In this document: positions 27,310 through 36,172 of the stretch, piece after piece
Numbering within the stretch: position 1 is the first letter of the stretch
Layout: every line of letters begins with the position of its first letter
From: Betaproteobacteria bacterium
Lineage (GTDB): Bacteria; Pseudomonadota; Gammaproteobacteria; Burkholderiales; Casimicrobiaceae
Direction: 5' to 3'
DNA: 64,000 nucleotides
Assembly (NCBI GenBank): GCA_016861105.1
Contig: BOKS01000003.1
Span: 1 to 64,000, forward strand
Notes under the pieces: model-generated
What the model saw: only the letters and a program-made list of their open reading frames with translations
Database searches by the model: none
Told to the model about the DNA's origin: nothing
Translations under genes and position numbers: made by a program

Positions 27310-29634
27310 TCAACGCAGGGGTTGCCCGAGCTCGCGAGCGAGCGCCCGCAGCTGCGGATCGTCGGGATCGATCTCGACGAGCCGCCGGGCGCGCTGCGCC
27401 GCCTTGGCAAGATCGCCGCTCTCCCGTTCGTAGGTCGCCAGGGCGAAAAGCAGGTCGCGATCGTAGGGATGGCGCGACAGCGCGCCGTCGAGGACGCGCA
27501 GCGCCTCCGCGCGACGACCCGCGCCGTGCAGCGCCACGCCGTGCACGTAGGCGAAGCGCGCGTTGTCGGGCGCGAGCTTCGCCGCTGCGCCGAGCGCGGC
27601 GATCGCCTCCGGCAGCCGCTTTTCGCGTGCGTAGGAGAGCCCGAGCGCGTGGCGGACGCTGGCGGACGCGGGATCGACCTTCGCCGCCGCCAGCAGCGTC
27701 TGCTGCGCTTCGCGCTCCAGCCCGCGGCTGCGATAGTAGTCGGCGAGGTTGACCGAGGCCGGCGCGTAGGCGGGGTCCAGCGCGAGAGCCTTCCGGTAGG
27801 CATCGACGGCGGCATCGGGCCGGCCGCGCGCGAGCTGCACGATGCCGAACTCCGTGTGCGACTCCGGACGGTCGGCGTTGAAGCGCAGAGACGCTTCGTA
27901 CTCGGCCAGCGCGGCCTCGAAGCGCGCGCGATCGGGCTCCGCCAGCCGCCGCTCCGGCGCGCCTGCGAGCGCGCGCGCCGCCTCCATGCGCACGAGGCGC
28001 GAAGGATCGGCGAGCAGGCGCACGAGCACGCGCGTGCGCAGCGCGGCATCGGCTTCGCGCAGCGCCCGCACTGCCGCGGCGCGGACCCACGCGTCGGCGT
28101 CGTCGAGCGACTTGACCAGGAGGACGCCGCCATCGCGGGCGGGATAGCGCGCGAGGCGCGGGATCGCGCTCGCGCGCACGATCGCCGGCTGCGCGCCGCC
28201 CGCGAGCAGCGCGGCGAGCGCCGCCCGGCCGCCGGGCGCACCGCGGTCCGCCGCGGCGAACGACTCGGCGAACGTCTGCGCGCCGCCCTTGCGCTGCGGA
28301 TGCCACCGCGCGACGGCATCGGCGGCCCACCTGGCGCCCTGCTTCGCGTGGCAGTTGCCGCAGGTGTTCGGCGTGCCGAGCGCGAGCGTGCGGTCGGGCC
28401 GGGGAATGCGCATCGAGTGGTCGTGGCGCGGGTCGACGACCATGTACGTCGTCGTCGGCATGTGGCAAGACGCGCACGCGGCGCCCGCGGAGCCGGGCTT
28501 GTGATGGTGGTGCGTGACGACGTCGAAACGCGCCGGGGCGTGGCAGGCGCCGCACACGGCGTTGCCCGGCGCTCGCAGCTTCGTCGAGTGCGGCTCGTGG
28601 CAATCCGAACAGGTGACGCCTTTCGCGTGCATGCGGCTTTGCAGGAACGACCCGAGGCTGTAGACCTCGTCGCGCTGCTGCCCGTCCGCGTGGTAGAGCC
28701 CCGCGTCGAGCGTCGACACGCGGAAGGCGTCGTCGAGCCGGCGTCCGGGATGCCACGCGTCGTCGAACTGGCCGCGTCGCGCGTGGCAACGTGCACATGT
28801 CTCGAGCTCGCGACTCGTGGTGCGCGGAGCGGAGCGCACTGCATTTCCGGTCCCCGTGTCGACCGCCCACGTCGCGCCGCGCCGCTCGTCGAGCGCGACG
28901 GTCAGGCCCTTCGCCGCATCGGCACGGCGGGCATCGTCCGGACGCTTCGCCCACGCGACGTGGCCGGCGCCCGGCCCGTGGCAGGCCTCGCAGCCCACGT
29001 CGACGTCGGTCCACGTCGTCTCGTACGTGCCGCTTGCCGCGTCGTAGCCCTTGCGCAGGTTCGTCGAGTGGCAGTCGGCGCACTGGTAATTCCAGTTCTG
29101 GTCGATGCCGGTCCAGTGCAGCGGGTCGCCCGCCTTCAGCTCGCGGTCCGGATACAGGTGGAACCAGCGCTGCCCCCCCTGCGCTTTCGGCCGCGCGTCC
29201 CACGCGATGCCCAGCGCCTGCAGCCGGCCGCCCGGCAGCCCGATCAGGTACTGCTGCAGCGGGAAGAACCCGAACGTGTAGCGGACCTCGAAGTCGGCGA
29301 GCCTGCCGTCGGGGCCGTCGGTGTTGACGAACCAGCGGCCGTCGCGGCGGAAGAAGCGCGACGTGACCCCGGCGTGCGTGAACTTCGCGTTCGCGAAGTT
29401 CCCGAGCACGCTGCGCTCGCTCGCCTCCTCCATCGCGCGGTCGTGGTGCGAGCCGCGCCACGCCTCGTGCTCCTTCGCGTGGCAGGACGCGCACGCTGCC
29501 GTGCCGACGTACACGGCGCCCTGCACCGGCTGGGCAAGCGCGGAGCGCGCGCACAGCGCGAGCAGGACCAGGGCGAACGCCGGCACGCAGCGTCCGGACG
29601 GATGCGAGGCGCGATCGAGCGAGCGTCTGGTCAT
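27310..29634 (-). CDS. Exported octaheme c-type cytochrome with HEAT and TPR repeats
   Basis: A 774-residue protein with a signal peptide (about 15-35, cleavage after ALAQ). Eight CxxCH heme motifs start at Cys48, 185, 215, 280, 342, 361, 387 and 425; HHHH (375-378) and other lone His residues could be second ligands. After the heme domain come HEAT-like helices (about 470-560) and at least four TPR units (about 590-770). Soluble periplasmic electron carrier or redox enzyme with a protein-binding tail; related proteins are annotated only as multiheme TPR cytochromes. ATG 29634 was chosen because it starts the signal peptide; GTG 29682 would add 16 residues. It is last in the minus-strand series from 37027. 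Confidence 0.85.
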   Translation of the reverse strand: MTRRSLDRASHPSGRCVPAFALVLLALCARSALAQPVQGAVYVGTAACASCHAKEHEAWRGSHHDRAMEEASERSVLGNFANAKFTHAGVTSRFFRRDGRWFVNTDGPDGRLADFEVRYTFGFFPLQQYLIGLPGGRLQALGIAWDARPKAQGGQRWFHLYPDRELKAGDPLHWTGIDQNWNYQCADCHSTNLRKGYDAASGTYETTWTDVDVGCEACHGPGAGHVAWAKRPDDARRADAAKGLTVALDERRGATWAVDTGTGNAVRSAPRTTSRELETCARCHARRGQFDDAWHPGRRLDDAFRVSTLDAGLYHADGQQRDEVYSLGSFLQSRMHAKGVTCSDCHEPHSTKLRAPGNAVCGACHAPARFDVVTHHHHKPGSAGAACASCHMPTTTYMVVDPRHDHSMRIPRPDRTLALGTPNTCGNCHAKQGARWAADAVARWHPQRKGGAQTFAESFAAADRGAPGGRAALAALLAGGAQPAIVRASAIPRLARYPARDGGVLLVKSLDDADAWVRAAAVRALREADAALRTRVLVRLLADPSRLVRMEAARALAGAPERRLAEPDRARFEAALAEYEASLRFNADRPESHTEFGIVQLARGRPDAAVDAYRKALALDPAYAPASVNLADYYRSRGLEREAQQTLLAAAKVDPASASVRHALGLSYAREKRLPEAIAALGAAAKLAPDNARFAYVHGVALHGAGRRAEALRVLDGALSRHPYDRDLLFALATYERESGDLAKAAQRARRLVEIDPDDPQLRALARELGQPLR

Positions 29635-29784
29635 GCCCGACCGCTTCTGACGGCTCGCGTCACGCGACAGGACGCCCCGCACGCGATCGAGGCGAGGTCG
29701 CGTGCGGAGAAGCGTGCCATCGTTGTGCGTCCCCGACCGTGCCTTCGACGTTACCGGGCTACGACACGCGCCGCACCGTCGACG

Positions 29785-30600
29785 CTACCAGCGGAACACG
29801 ACCGACAGCTGCGGCCCGGAGAGCGAGAGCTCCTGGAAAGGCTTGCCGGACCCGAAGTCGTATTCAAGGTGACGGTAGGCGAGGACCGCGTCCACCGAGC
29901 CCCACGAATAGCCGACGCCGCCCATCACCTGCCAGGTGAGGTCCGACTCGCCGGTGCCGATGTCGGCGTACCAGGGCACGAACCAGCGGCGGCCGCCCGC
30001 GAAGTACCAGCGGCCCTTCGCGCCGACGATGCCGTCCCAGTTCGTCCGCTCGGCCAGCGAGCTGCCGGTGCGGTTGGCGGCGGGAATCCCGCCGATGTTG
30101 CCTTCGAGTCCCCAGTCGATCGTCTGCTCGAGGTCCGCCATCCGTGCGCCGAACACGAAGTCCGCCGTCGCGTCGGGTTGCGCCAGCAGCGCGTACTCGC
30201 CGGCGATCGTCCACAGCCAGCCCTTGATGTCGTAGTTGACGCTGGCACTCGCCGTCGCCGGAATCTCGATGCCGCCGATCGCGAGGTCGCGTGTTCCGGA
30301 CTTGTTCGAGCCAAGGTCGATGTAGACGACATCGGTGAACGCGCCCCAGCGGCCCTTCTTCGCCTCGAGCGAGCCCATGAACACGAACTTGAGGTCCTCG
30401 ACGAGCTTGCTTGCGTCGACCGAGACGTTCGATCCGCCGGTGTCGGAGGGGAAGTTCGTCCTTCCATCGATTGACGGAAAGTAGCCGTAGATCTGCGCGC
30501 CGAACTGCCACGTGTCCGAAAGCTGCGCGGACGCGGCGGCCGGTAGCGCCAGCGCGGCGGCGAGGAGGATGCTGCGTGCAGTCTTCACGGGATGCGACAT
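29785..30600 (-). CDS. Outer-membrane beta-barrel protein, unknown function
   Basis: A 271-residue protein with a clean signal peptide (1-25, cleaved at ASA|Q) and alternating amphipathic strands ending in an aromatic residue (SVVFRW at the C-terminus), the BamA recognition pattern. Strand-like pieces include WQFGAQIYGYFP, KFVFMGSLEAKKGRWGAFTDVVYIDLG and VDAVLAYRHLEYDFG. The size fits 8-12 strands, so it is not a large MtrB-type porin. It lies between the octaheme cytochrome and a 4-TM protein. Confidence 0.75.
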   Translation of the reverse strand: MSHPVKTARSILLAAALALPAAASAQLSDTWQFGAQIYGYFPSIDGRTNFPSDTGGSNVSVDASKLVEDLKFVFMGSLEAKKGRWGAFTDVVYIDLGSNKSGTRDLAIGGIEIPATASASVNYDIKGWLWTIAGEYALLAQPDATADFVFGARMADLEQTIDWGLEGNIGGIPAANRTGSSLAERTNWDGIVGAKGRWYFAGGRRWFVPWYADIGTGESDLTWQVMGGVGYSWGSVDAVLAYRHLEYDFGSGKPFQELSLSGPQLSVVFRW

Positions 30601-30658
30601 TGCCTTGCCTCCTTGTTGTCGGCCGCGCTGCTCATGCCGTTGTCAGCTCTATCCAAAT

Positions 30659-31195
30659 TCATGGCGTGGGCGTTTCGTCCCGCGGAATGCGTGCCGGAGC
30701 GTTGAGCAAGACCTTCAGACCGCCGCTTCCCAGCATCCGGCGGACCTCCGCCGCCGCCACCAGCGGCACGAGCGCGAGAAGCAGCAGCAGGCACTCCGCA
30801 GCGAGCTCCGGGATCGAGCGCGCGTGCAATTCCGCCAGCGTACCCCCCGCCGAACGGCCGTGAACGAAGCCGACGACGAGCTCTTCGATGAAGGTGAGTG
30901 CGACCAGCACGAGGAGCAGCAGCAGCGACCGCCACGCGACGCGCTTCCACAGCGTGGCCGCCGGCAGCCGCGTGCCCGCGCCGGCCGCGTCGCCGAGCAG
31001 CAGGAACTTGCCCAGGATCAGCGCCTTGGTCACCGCCGCCAGAAGGATCACGCCATGGCCGACCCGGCCTTCGGTCAGCGCAGCCCGGTACAGCAGCAAT
31101 GCGCCGAAACACACGAACAGCCACGCGCTCACGAAGAGGTACTTGCGCACCTCTTCGCGCAGGCGGTCCTTCAGATCGCTTCGCCCGACTCCCAT
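30659..31195 (-). CDS. Unknown membrane protein with about four TM helices
   Basis: 178 residues. Hydrophobic helices at about 20-38, 46-66, 86-106 and 130-150; a basic N-terminus (DLKDRLREEVRKY) and a Pro-rich C-terminus. An acidic loop (FIEELVVGFVHG) lies near the third helix. I recognise no family. It is 35 bases downstream of the sulfatase and 58 bases upstream of the beta-barrel gene on the same strand, so probably cotranscribed. Confidence 0.65.
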   Translation of the reverse strand: MGVGRSDLKDRLREEVRKYLFVSAWLFVCFGALLLYRAALTEGRVGHGVILLAAVTKALILGKFLLLGDAAGAGTRLPAATLWKRVAWRSLLLLLVLVALTFIEELVVGFVHGRSAGGTLAELHARSIPELAAECLLLLLALVPLVAAAEVRRMLGSGGLKVLLNAPARIPRDETPTP

Positions 31196-31230
31196 GGCCT
31201 CACTCAGGGAACATCAGCCGGCCTCGCATC

Positions 31231-33579
31231 CTATCGGGTTTCCACGGTCACCTTCGGAATGCGCCCGGTGAAGCGCGACTTCGCCTCCGCGCCGACCGCC
31301 TCGACCACCGGCGTGCCGAGGTCGATGCCGACGTCCGCCGTCTCGTCGGCCGAGAAGATGCCGGCTTGCGTCACCGGGATGCGGCCCTCGGCGACCTTCT
31401 CGCCGTCGACACTGAGCGTTCCCACGCCGCCCTTGGCGGGGCCGCCGCCGTCGTACGCGAAGTCGAAGCGCACCGTGTGCTTGCCCGGGGCCAGCGGCTT
31501 CTGCGCCGCGATCGACGTCCGCTGCAGCCCGAGGAAGTTGTACTCGTAGCCGGGGACTCCGTCCTTGACGTAGAGCGACCAGCCGCCGAATCGCCCGCCC
31601 TGCGCGAGGATCGTGCCGTTGGCGCCGCCTTGCGGGACCTCGACATCGGCGGTGATCGTCTTCGAGCGGTTCTTCACGTTGATGAAGACCGCTTCCATCA
31701 TGCCCGTCATGCCTTCGGCGAGGGTCAGCGAGTTGCGCCCCCCCATGAGGTCGGGACGACCGACCGCGTGCGCATCGGTGCGCTCGAGGAAGCGATCGTC
31801 GAGCGGCAGCACGTGGTGCTTCGCCGCCTCCTTCATGAACAGCGCCTTGAGCTCGGCGAGCTTCTTCGGCTGCTTCGCGGCGAGGTCCTGCGCGAGGCTG
31901 AAGTCGGCACGCGTGTCGTAGAGCTCCCAGACGTCCTGCTGCAGCGGTTGGCGCGGCTTCGGCTCCCACGGCGCCTTGTGGATCGTGCGCGCGAACCAGC
32001 CGTCGTGGTAGATCGCGCGGTTGCCGGCGATCTCGAAGTACTGCGTGACGTGACGGTCCTTCGCCTTCGCGTCGTCGAACGTGTAGACGAGGCTCGTTCC
32101 TTCCATCGGGATCTGCCGCGTGCCGTTGACGACCTTCGGCTCGGGCAGCCCGATCGCCTGCAGGATGGTCGGCGCCACGTCGATCACGTGGCCGAACTGC
32201 GGGCGGATCTCGCTGCGCGCCTTGATCCGCTTCGGCCAGCTCACCGCCATCCCGTTGCGCGTGCCGCCGAAGTCCGAGGGCACCTGCTTCATCCAGCCGA
32301 AGGGCGCGTTGAGCGCCACCGCCCAGCCGGCCGCCATGTGCGGGTAGGTCTCGGGGCCGCCCCACTTGTCGACCAGCTTCAGCATGTCCTCGACCTTCTC
32401 CTGCACCCCGTTGAAGTACGTGTACTCGTTGAACATGCCGTTCGCGCCGCCCTCGCCGCTCGTGCCGTTGTCGCCGGCGATGTAGAACACGAGCGTGTTG
32501 TCCGCCTCGCCGACCGCCTCGAACGCCTTGAGCATCCGGCCGATCTCGTGGTCGGTGAACTCGGCGAAGGCCGCGAAGACCTCCGCCTGCTTCGCGAAGA
32601 GGCGCTTCTCGTCCGGCGAGAGCTTGTCCCAGTCCCTGATCGCCTGCGGCTTGGGCGCGAGCTTCGTGCCGGGAGGCACGACGCCGAGCCGGATCTGGCG
32701 CGCCAGCGTCTCCTCGCGCAGGACGTCCCATCCCATGTCGAACCGCCCCTTCCAGCGCTCGATCCACGCCCTCGGCACGTGGTGCGGCGCGTGCGTCGCA
32801 CCGGGAGCGAAGTAGACGAACGACGGCCTGCCCGGCGCCAGCGCCTTCTGGTACTTGATCCAGGCGACCGCCTTGTCGGTCATGTCGGTCATGAAGTGGT
32901 AGTTCGGGTCGCTCGGCAGCTCGACCTGCGTGACGCCGTCGTAGAGGAAAGGCGCCCACTGGTTCGTCTCGCCGCCGATGAAGCCGTAGAACTTGTCGAA
33001 GCCCTGCCGCGTGGGCCAGCGGTCGAAGGGGCCGGACACGCTCGCTTCCCACGAAGCTGTCTCGTGCCACTTGCCGAACGCCGCCGTCGCGTAGCCGTTG
33101 AGGCGCAGCATTTCCGCGAGCGGCGCCGTTGCATTGGGGATCTGGCCGGTGGCACCGGGCATGCCGGTCGCCAGCTCGGTGATGAAGCCCATGTTCACCG
33201 TGTGATGGTTGCGGCCGGACTTGAGCGCCGCGCGCGTGGGCGAGCACAGCGCGGTGGTGTGGAAGTTGTTGTAGCGCAATCCGTTCTGCGCGATCGCGTC
33301 GAGTGTGGGCATCGGCACCGGACCGCCGAACGCGGCGGGCACGCCGAAGCCGAGGTCGTCGATCAGCACGATGACGACGTTGGGCGAGCCCTTCGGCGCG
33401 GTGACCGCGAAGCTCGGCGGCGGTTTCACGTTGCGCACGTCGAGCTCGGTGTAGACGGGCCGTTTCGGCTCGGGGACGGGAAGCACGGTGCGGTCGAGCC
33501 GATCGGACGATTGTCCGGCCGCTGCGAGCGGCAGGATCGCGAGCGCAACGGACGCAAACAGGGCGTGGATGGGCTGCAT
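31231..33579 (-). CDS. Exported type I sulfatase (arylsulfatase-like), C-x-P-x-R type
   Basis: Hydrolyses sulfate esters using a formylglycine made from Cys112 in LCSPTRAALKSGR. The 782-residue protein has a signal peptide (1-22), metal ligands Asp74-Asp75 in VIVLIDDLGFG, a later IAGDNGTSGEG metal site and a long C-terminal beta-sandwich (about 590-780) seen in large arylsulfatases. It is 52 bases after the DUF3604 gene. No formylglycine-generating enzyme is encoded in the window, so activation must come from elsewhere. The substrate is unknown; phosphonate or phosphate monoesters are possible in this superfamily. Confidence 0.9.
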   Translation of the reverse strand: MQPIHALFASVALAILPLAAAGQSSDRLDRTVLPVPEPKRPVYTELDVRNVKPPPSFAVTAPKGSPNVVIVLIDDLGFGVPAAFGGPVPMPTLDAIAQNGLRYNNFHTTALCSPTRAALKSGRNHHTVNMGFITELATGMPGATGQIPNATAPLAEMLRLNGYATAAFGKWHETASWEASVSGPFDRWPTRQGFDKFYGFIGGETNQWAPFLYDGVTQVELPSDPNYHFMTDMTDKAVAWIKYQKALAPGRPSFVYFAPGATHAPHHVPRAWIERWKGRFDMGWDVLREETLARQIRLGVVPPGTKLAPKPQAIRDWDKLSPDEKRLFAKQAEVFAAFAEFTDHEIGRMLKAFEAVGEADNTLVFYIAGDNGTSGEGGANGMFNEYTYFNGVQEKVEDMLKLVDKWGGPETYPHMAAGWAVALNAPFGWMKQVPSDFGGTRNGMAVSWPKRIKARSEIRPQFGHVIDVAPTILQAIGLPEPKVVNGTRQIPMEGTSLVYTFDDAKAKDRHVTQYFEIAGNRAIYHDGWFARTIHKAPWEPKPRQPLQQDVWELYDTRADFSLAQDLAAKQPKKLAELKALFMKEAAKHHVLPLDDRFLERTDAHAVGRPDLMGGRNSLTLAEGMTGMMEAVFINVKNRSKTITADVEVPQGGANGTILAQGGRFGGWSLYVKDGVPGYEYNFLGLQRTSIAAQKPLAPGKHTVRFDFAYDGGGPAKGGVGTLSVDGEKVAEGRIPVTQAGIFSADETADVGIDLGTPVVEAVGAEAKSRFTGRIPKVTVETR

Positions 33580-33631
33580 CGGACGACTCCGGCGATGGGC
33601 TACGAAGCTCGGAAGACGGGCGCGGGGCGGG

Positions 33632-35569
33632 CTACGTCCGCCGTGGCGTGAACCAGATCGGCGAAGTGTAAGCGCGCTCCTGCAGCGTCATCCTCGTCTC
33701 CGGCAGAGGCTTGTTCCCGAAGCGCTTCGCATCGTACGCGGTCCAGCGCGGCGTCGGAATCTCCAGCACCCGCACGTAGTAGAACGCCGCCTGCTTCGCA
33801 TCGAACTCGGGATCTCTCCACACGGCGACGAGCTCGGGTGCGCCGATCGTGTTCGTGTACGTCGCGTTCGCAACATCGACGGTGCTGCCCACCGGCGTGC
33901 GGCAGCGCCCGTCGGCGTCGATCTTGCGGCCACCCGATACGGCGACGTCGTAGACCCGCTCCTGCGTCCTGCCATCCGCGGTCGTCCAGCCCTTGACGAC
34001 CTGGATGCGGTCGAGGTTGGCGCCGATCGGGTCCTTGAGGGCCGCGACGAGGAACGCGGGCGCCTTGCCGTTGGCAGAAGGCAGGTCGCCGCCCATCGGC
34101 ACCCCCTTCGCGTAGCCGATGGAGGCCGGCATGCGGTTGCCGGCATCCGCGGGCACGAAGTCGTAGCCGCCGAAGAAGCGCACGACCATCCGCGAGCCCG
34201 TGGTCGCGTACGTCTCGCGGCGCTTCATCGCGTCGAAGATCGCCTCGCGCGTGTTCTCGGTGGCCCACACGGCCGCATACCCCGCCGCGCCGACCTCCCA
34301 GTCCATGATCCGCACACCGGTCGTCGCGTTGTTGATGAACGTGGCGGTCAGTCGCTCGGGGCTGGGCTCCTGCGGCGCCGTCTTGCCGAAGAAGTTGTCC
34401 TCCTCCATGGCCGTCAGGCCCGTGTGGGCGTCGCTGCTGCCGACCAGGCCGAACTTGAACGGGTTCGCGCCGAGCTTCGCCTCGAGCACCATGCCGTTGC
34501 GATACGCGGAGCGCGCGTACTCGAACTCGAGCATCTCCTTCGTCTTCGCCCCCGTCCCGTCGAGGTTGCCCTTGTCCCAGATCTCGAAGGCCGCGAACTC
34601 GTCGTTCGGCGAGAGGACGGGGTGCGCCTCGCCGGTGCCCTTGGTCTGCGTCACCTCGTAGAGTGGCTCCCAGCGCGCGCGCGTTTGCGCGTAGTCGCGG
34701 TCGACCGGCTTGCCGAACGACTCGACGATCGGGAACATGCGGCCGTTGGACAGGTTGCCGTTGTGCGCGATGGCAAGCACTTCGGTGCCGGTCTTCTGCT
34801 CGGCGGCCGCCATCCACTTCCAAAGCTCGGCGGGATTGTCGCTGCCGAGCGGCGGCTGCGTGGTGAACGGCTCGACCAGCGCGGCCTGCGCGCCGTTGCC
34901 GCGAAAGACGACGTTGCGGTGCAGGTTGTTGGCGCCGGTGTTCGACGTCCATTCGTAGCCGATGAACGCGGTGAAGCGCCCGGGATCGTTGTACGCCTCG
35001 GCGGCCTTGATCGTTTCCATCCAGGCGTTGCGATAGGACGTGGTCCCCGGCACCGGGAAGCCCTTGGGAAGCTGGCCTTTGCCGAAGCTGACGATGATGT
35101 CGATGGCTGCCTCGGCCCCCTTGCCGCCGCGGATCTCGTCGTACCACTTGCGGCCCTGCGTGGTCGCGAGCAGCTCCGGATCGCCGCCCATGAGCTGCGG
35201 AAAGAATCCCATCCCGTCGGAGTGATCGGCGACGACGAGGAAGTCGAGCGGGCGCGACAGCTTCACCGGCTGGCCGCTGTTGGAGACGACTTCCTCGCCG
35301 CGGGCGAAGCGGTAGGCGTCGCGCGGCGTCAGGCGCGCGCCGAACGCGCCGGCGTCCATCGAGAACCCGGTGTGAAGGTGCGTGTCGCCGAAGAACGGCC
35401 GCACCGGGTAGGTCCGGCCGGCGTAAGGGGAGTAGCCGGGCTTCGCCGCGTGGACCTTCGCCGCCTTGTCCTTGCTGAGTTCGCCCGCGTCGGACGCCCA
35501 TCCGAGACCCGACGTGCCGACCAACCACGCGCCGGCCAGGGCCAGCCAGAACCAGCGACGCTTATTCAT
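33632..35569 (-). CDS. Exported DUF3604 protein with PHP-like metal-site motifs
   Basis: A 645-residue protein with an N-terminal signal peptide (about 1-25). DUF3604 landmarks include RPFFGDTHLHTGFSMDA. The motifs HLH (His64, His66), VVADHSD (Asp115-His116), IAHNGNLS (about 280) and SSDAHTGL (about 390) are laid out like the four metal-binding motifs of PHP-domain phosphoesterases. I infer a periplasmic metal-dependent hydrolase. Such genes often neighbour sulfatases, as here. Function not established. Confidence 0.8.
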   Translation of the reverse strand: MNKRRWFWLALAGAWLVGTSGLGWASDAGELSKDKAAKVHAAKPGYSPYAGRTYPVRPFFGDTHLHTGFSMDAGAFGARLTPRDAYRFARGEEVVSNSGQPVKLSRPLDFLVVADHSDGMGFFPQLMGGDPELLATTQGRKWYDEIRGGKGAEAAIDIIVSFGKGQLPKGFPVPGTTSYRNAWMETIKAAEAYNDPGRFTAFIGYEWTSNTGANNLHRNVVFRGNGAQAALVEPFTTQPPLGSDNPAELWKWMAAAEQKTGTEVLAIAHNGNLSNGRMFPIVESFGKPVDRDYAQTRARWEPLYEVTQTKGTGEAHPVLSPNDEFAAFEIWDKGNLDGTGAKTKEMLEFEYARSAYRNGMVLEAKLGANPFKFGLVGSSDAHTGLTAMEEDNFFGKTAPQEPSPERLTATFINNATTGVRIMDWEVGAAGYAAVWATENTREAIFDAMKRRETYATTGSRMVVRFFGGYDFVPADAGNRMPASIGYAKGVPMGGDLPSANGKAPAFLVAALKDPIGANLDRIQVVKGWTTADGRTQERVYDVAVSGGRKIDADGRCRTPVGSTVDVANATYTNTIGAPELVAVWRDPEFDAKQAAFYYVRVLEIPTPRWTAYDAKRFGNKPLPETRMTLQERAYTSPIWFTPRRT

Positions 35570-35605
35570 GGCACCTCCCCTATTCCCTTCAACACATGCT
35601 TCTCG

Positions 35606-36142
35606 TCACGGCTGCTGGACGACGTAGACCAGGTTGTTGCCCTGGAACGCCGCGCGGTAGTAGACGCTGCCGCATTGGTAGTACTCGACGCCACCCTTCG
35701 CGACACCAGCGCACCCCGCGGGCAGCGCAGTGACGATCGACCCGATCGCCGGCGATCCGGCCGCCTGCACCTGCTGCTGGGCCACGGCGGCCTGCTGCTT
35801 GGCCGTCGCAGCCTGCTGCTGCGCCACCGCCTGCTGCTGCGCGGCGGTTGCCGCCTGCTGCTGCGCGACGGCCGACTGCTGCGCGGCGGCGGCGGACGAA
35901 GCCGCGACCGCGGTCGTCGCCACGGCTGCCGTCGCTGCGGTGGCTTCGACCGCCACGACCCGCGCCGTGGTCCGGCGCGCGACTCCGGCGTACGACATGG
36001 GCGTCAGCGGCCGGCCCACGATCGCCGCCGCCTCGCGCCCCAGCGTCACGCCGAGGGAGGATTCGGGCGCGACATCGGCGAGCAGAAGGAAAGCGGCGGC
36101 AACGCCGAACAGCGTCGCCCGCGAGGTCGTGCGATAGTTCAT
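35606..36142 (-). CDS. Exported Gln/Ala-rich protein with DUF6515-like C-terminus
   Basis: 178 residues: signal peptide (about 1-22), a helical Ala-rich region, then a Gln/Ala coiled stretch of imperfect heptads (about 90-125, coded by CTG/CAG-type triplets on the two strands) and a compact C-terminal domain with two Cys in LPAGCAGVAKGGVEYYQCGSVYYR. That C-terminal pattern resembles DUF6515. It may form an envelope rod or surface-associated structure. It lies between the DUF3604 and DUF2092 genes. Confidence 0.6.
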   Translation of the reverse strand: MNYRTTSRATLFGVAAAFLLLADVAPESSLGVTLGREAAAIVGRPLTPMSYAGVARRTTARVVAVEATAATAAVATTAVAASSAAAAQQSAVAQQQAATAAQQQAVAQQQAATAKQQAAVAQQQVQAAGSPAIGSIVTALPAGCAGVAKGGVEYYQCGSVYYRAAFQGNNLVYVVQQP

Positions 36143-36172
36143 CCTGGACTCCTTCGATTCGTCCCGCGGCGG

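Noticed and set aside
23922..28844. Very long open frames opposite to real genes, for example a frame of about 1,640 codons on the minus strand across gpmI and ctpA
   Set aside because: In DNA this G+C-rich, stop codons are rare in all frames. These frames have repetitive Arg/Ala/Pro translations without family motifs and lie antisense to genes with clear catalytic residues.
27310..30600. MtrAB-type porin-cytochrome conduit (octaheme cytochrome plus beta-barrel)
   Set aside because: The barrel protein is only 271 residues, too small for the large MtrB-type barrel. The cytochrome has HEAT/TPR domains not found in MtrA, and no outer-surface multiheme partner is present.
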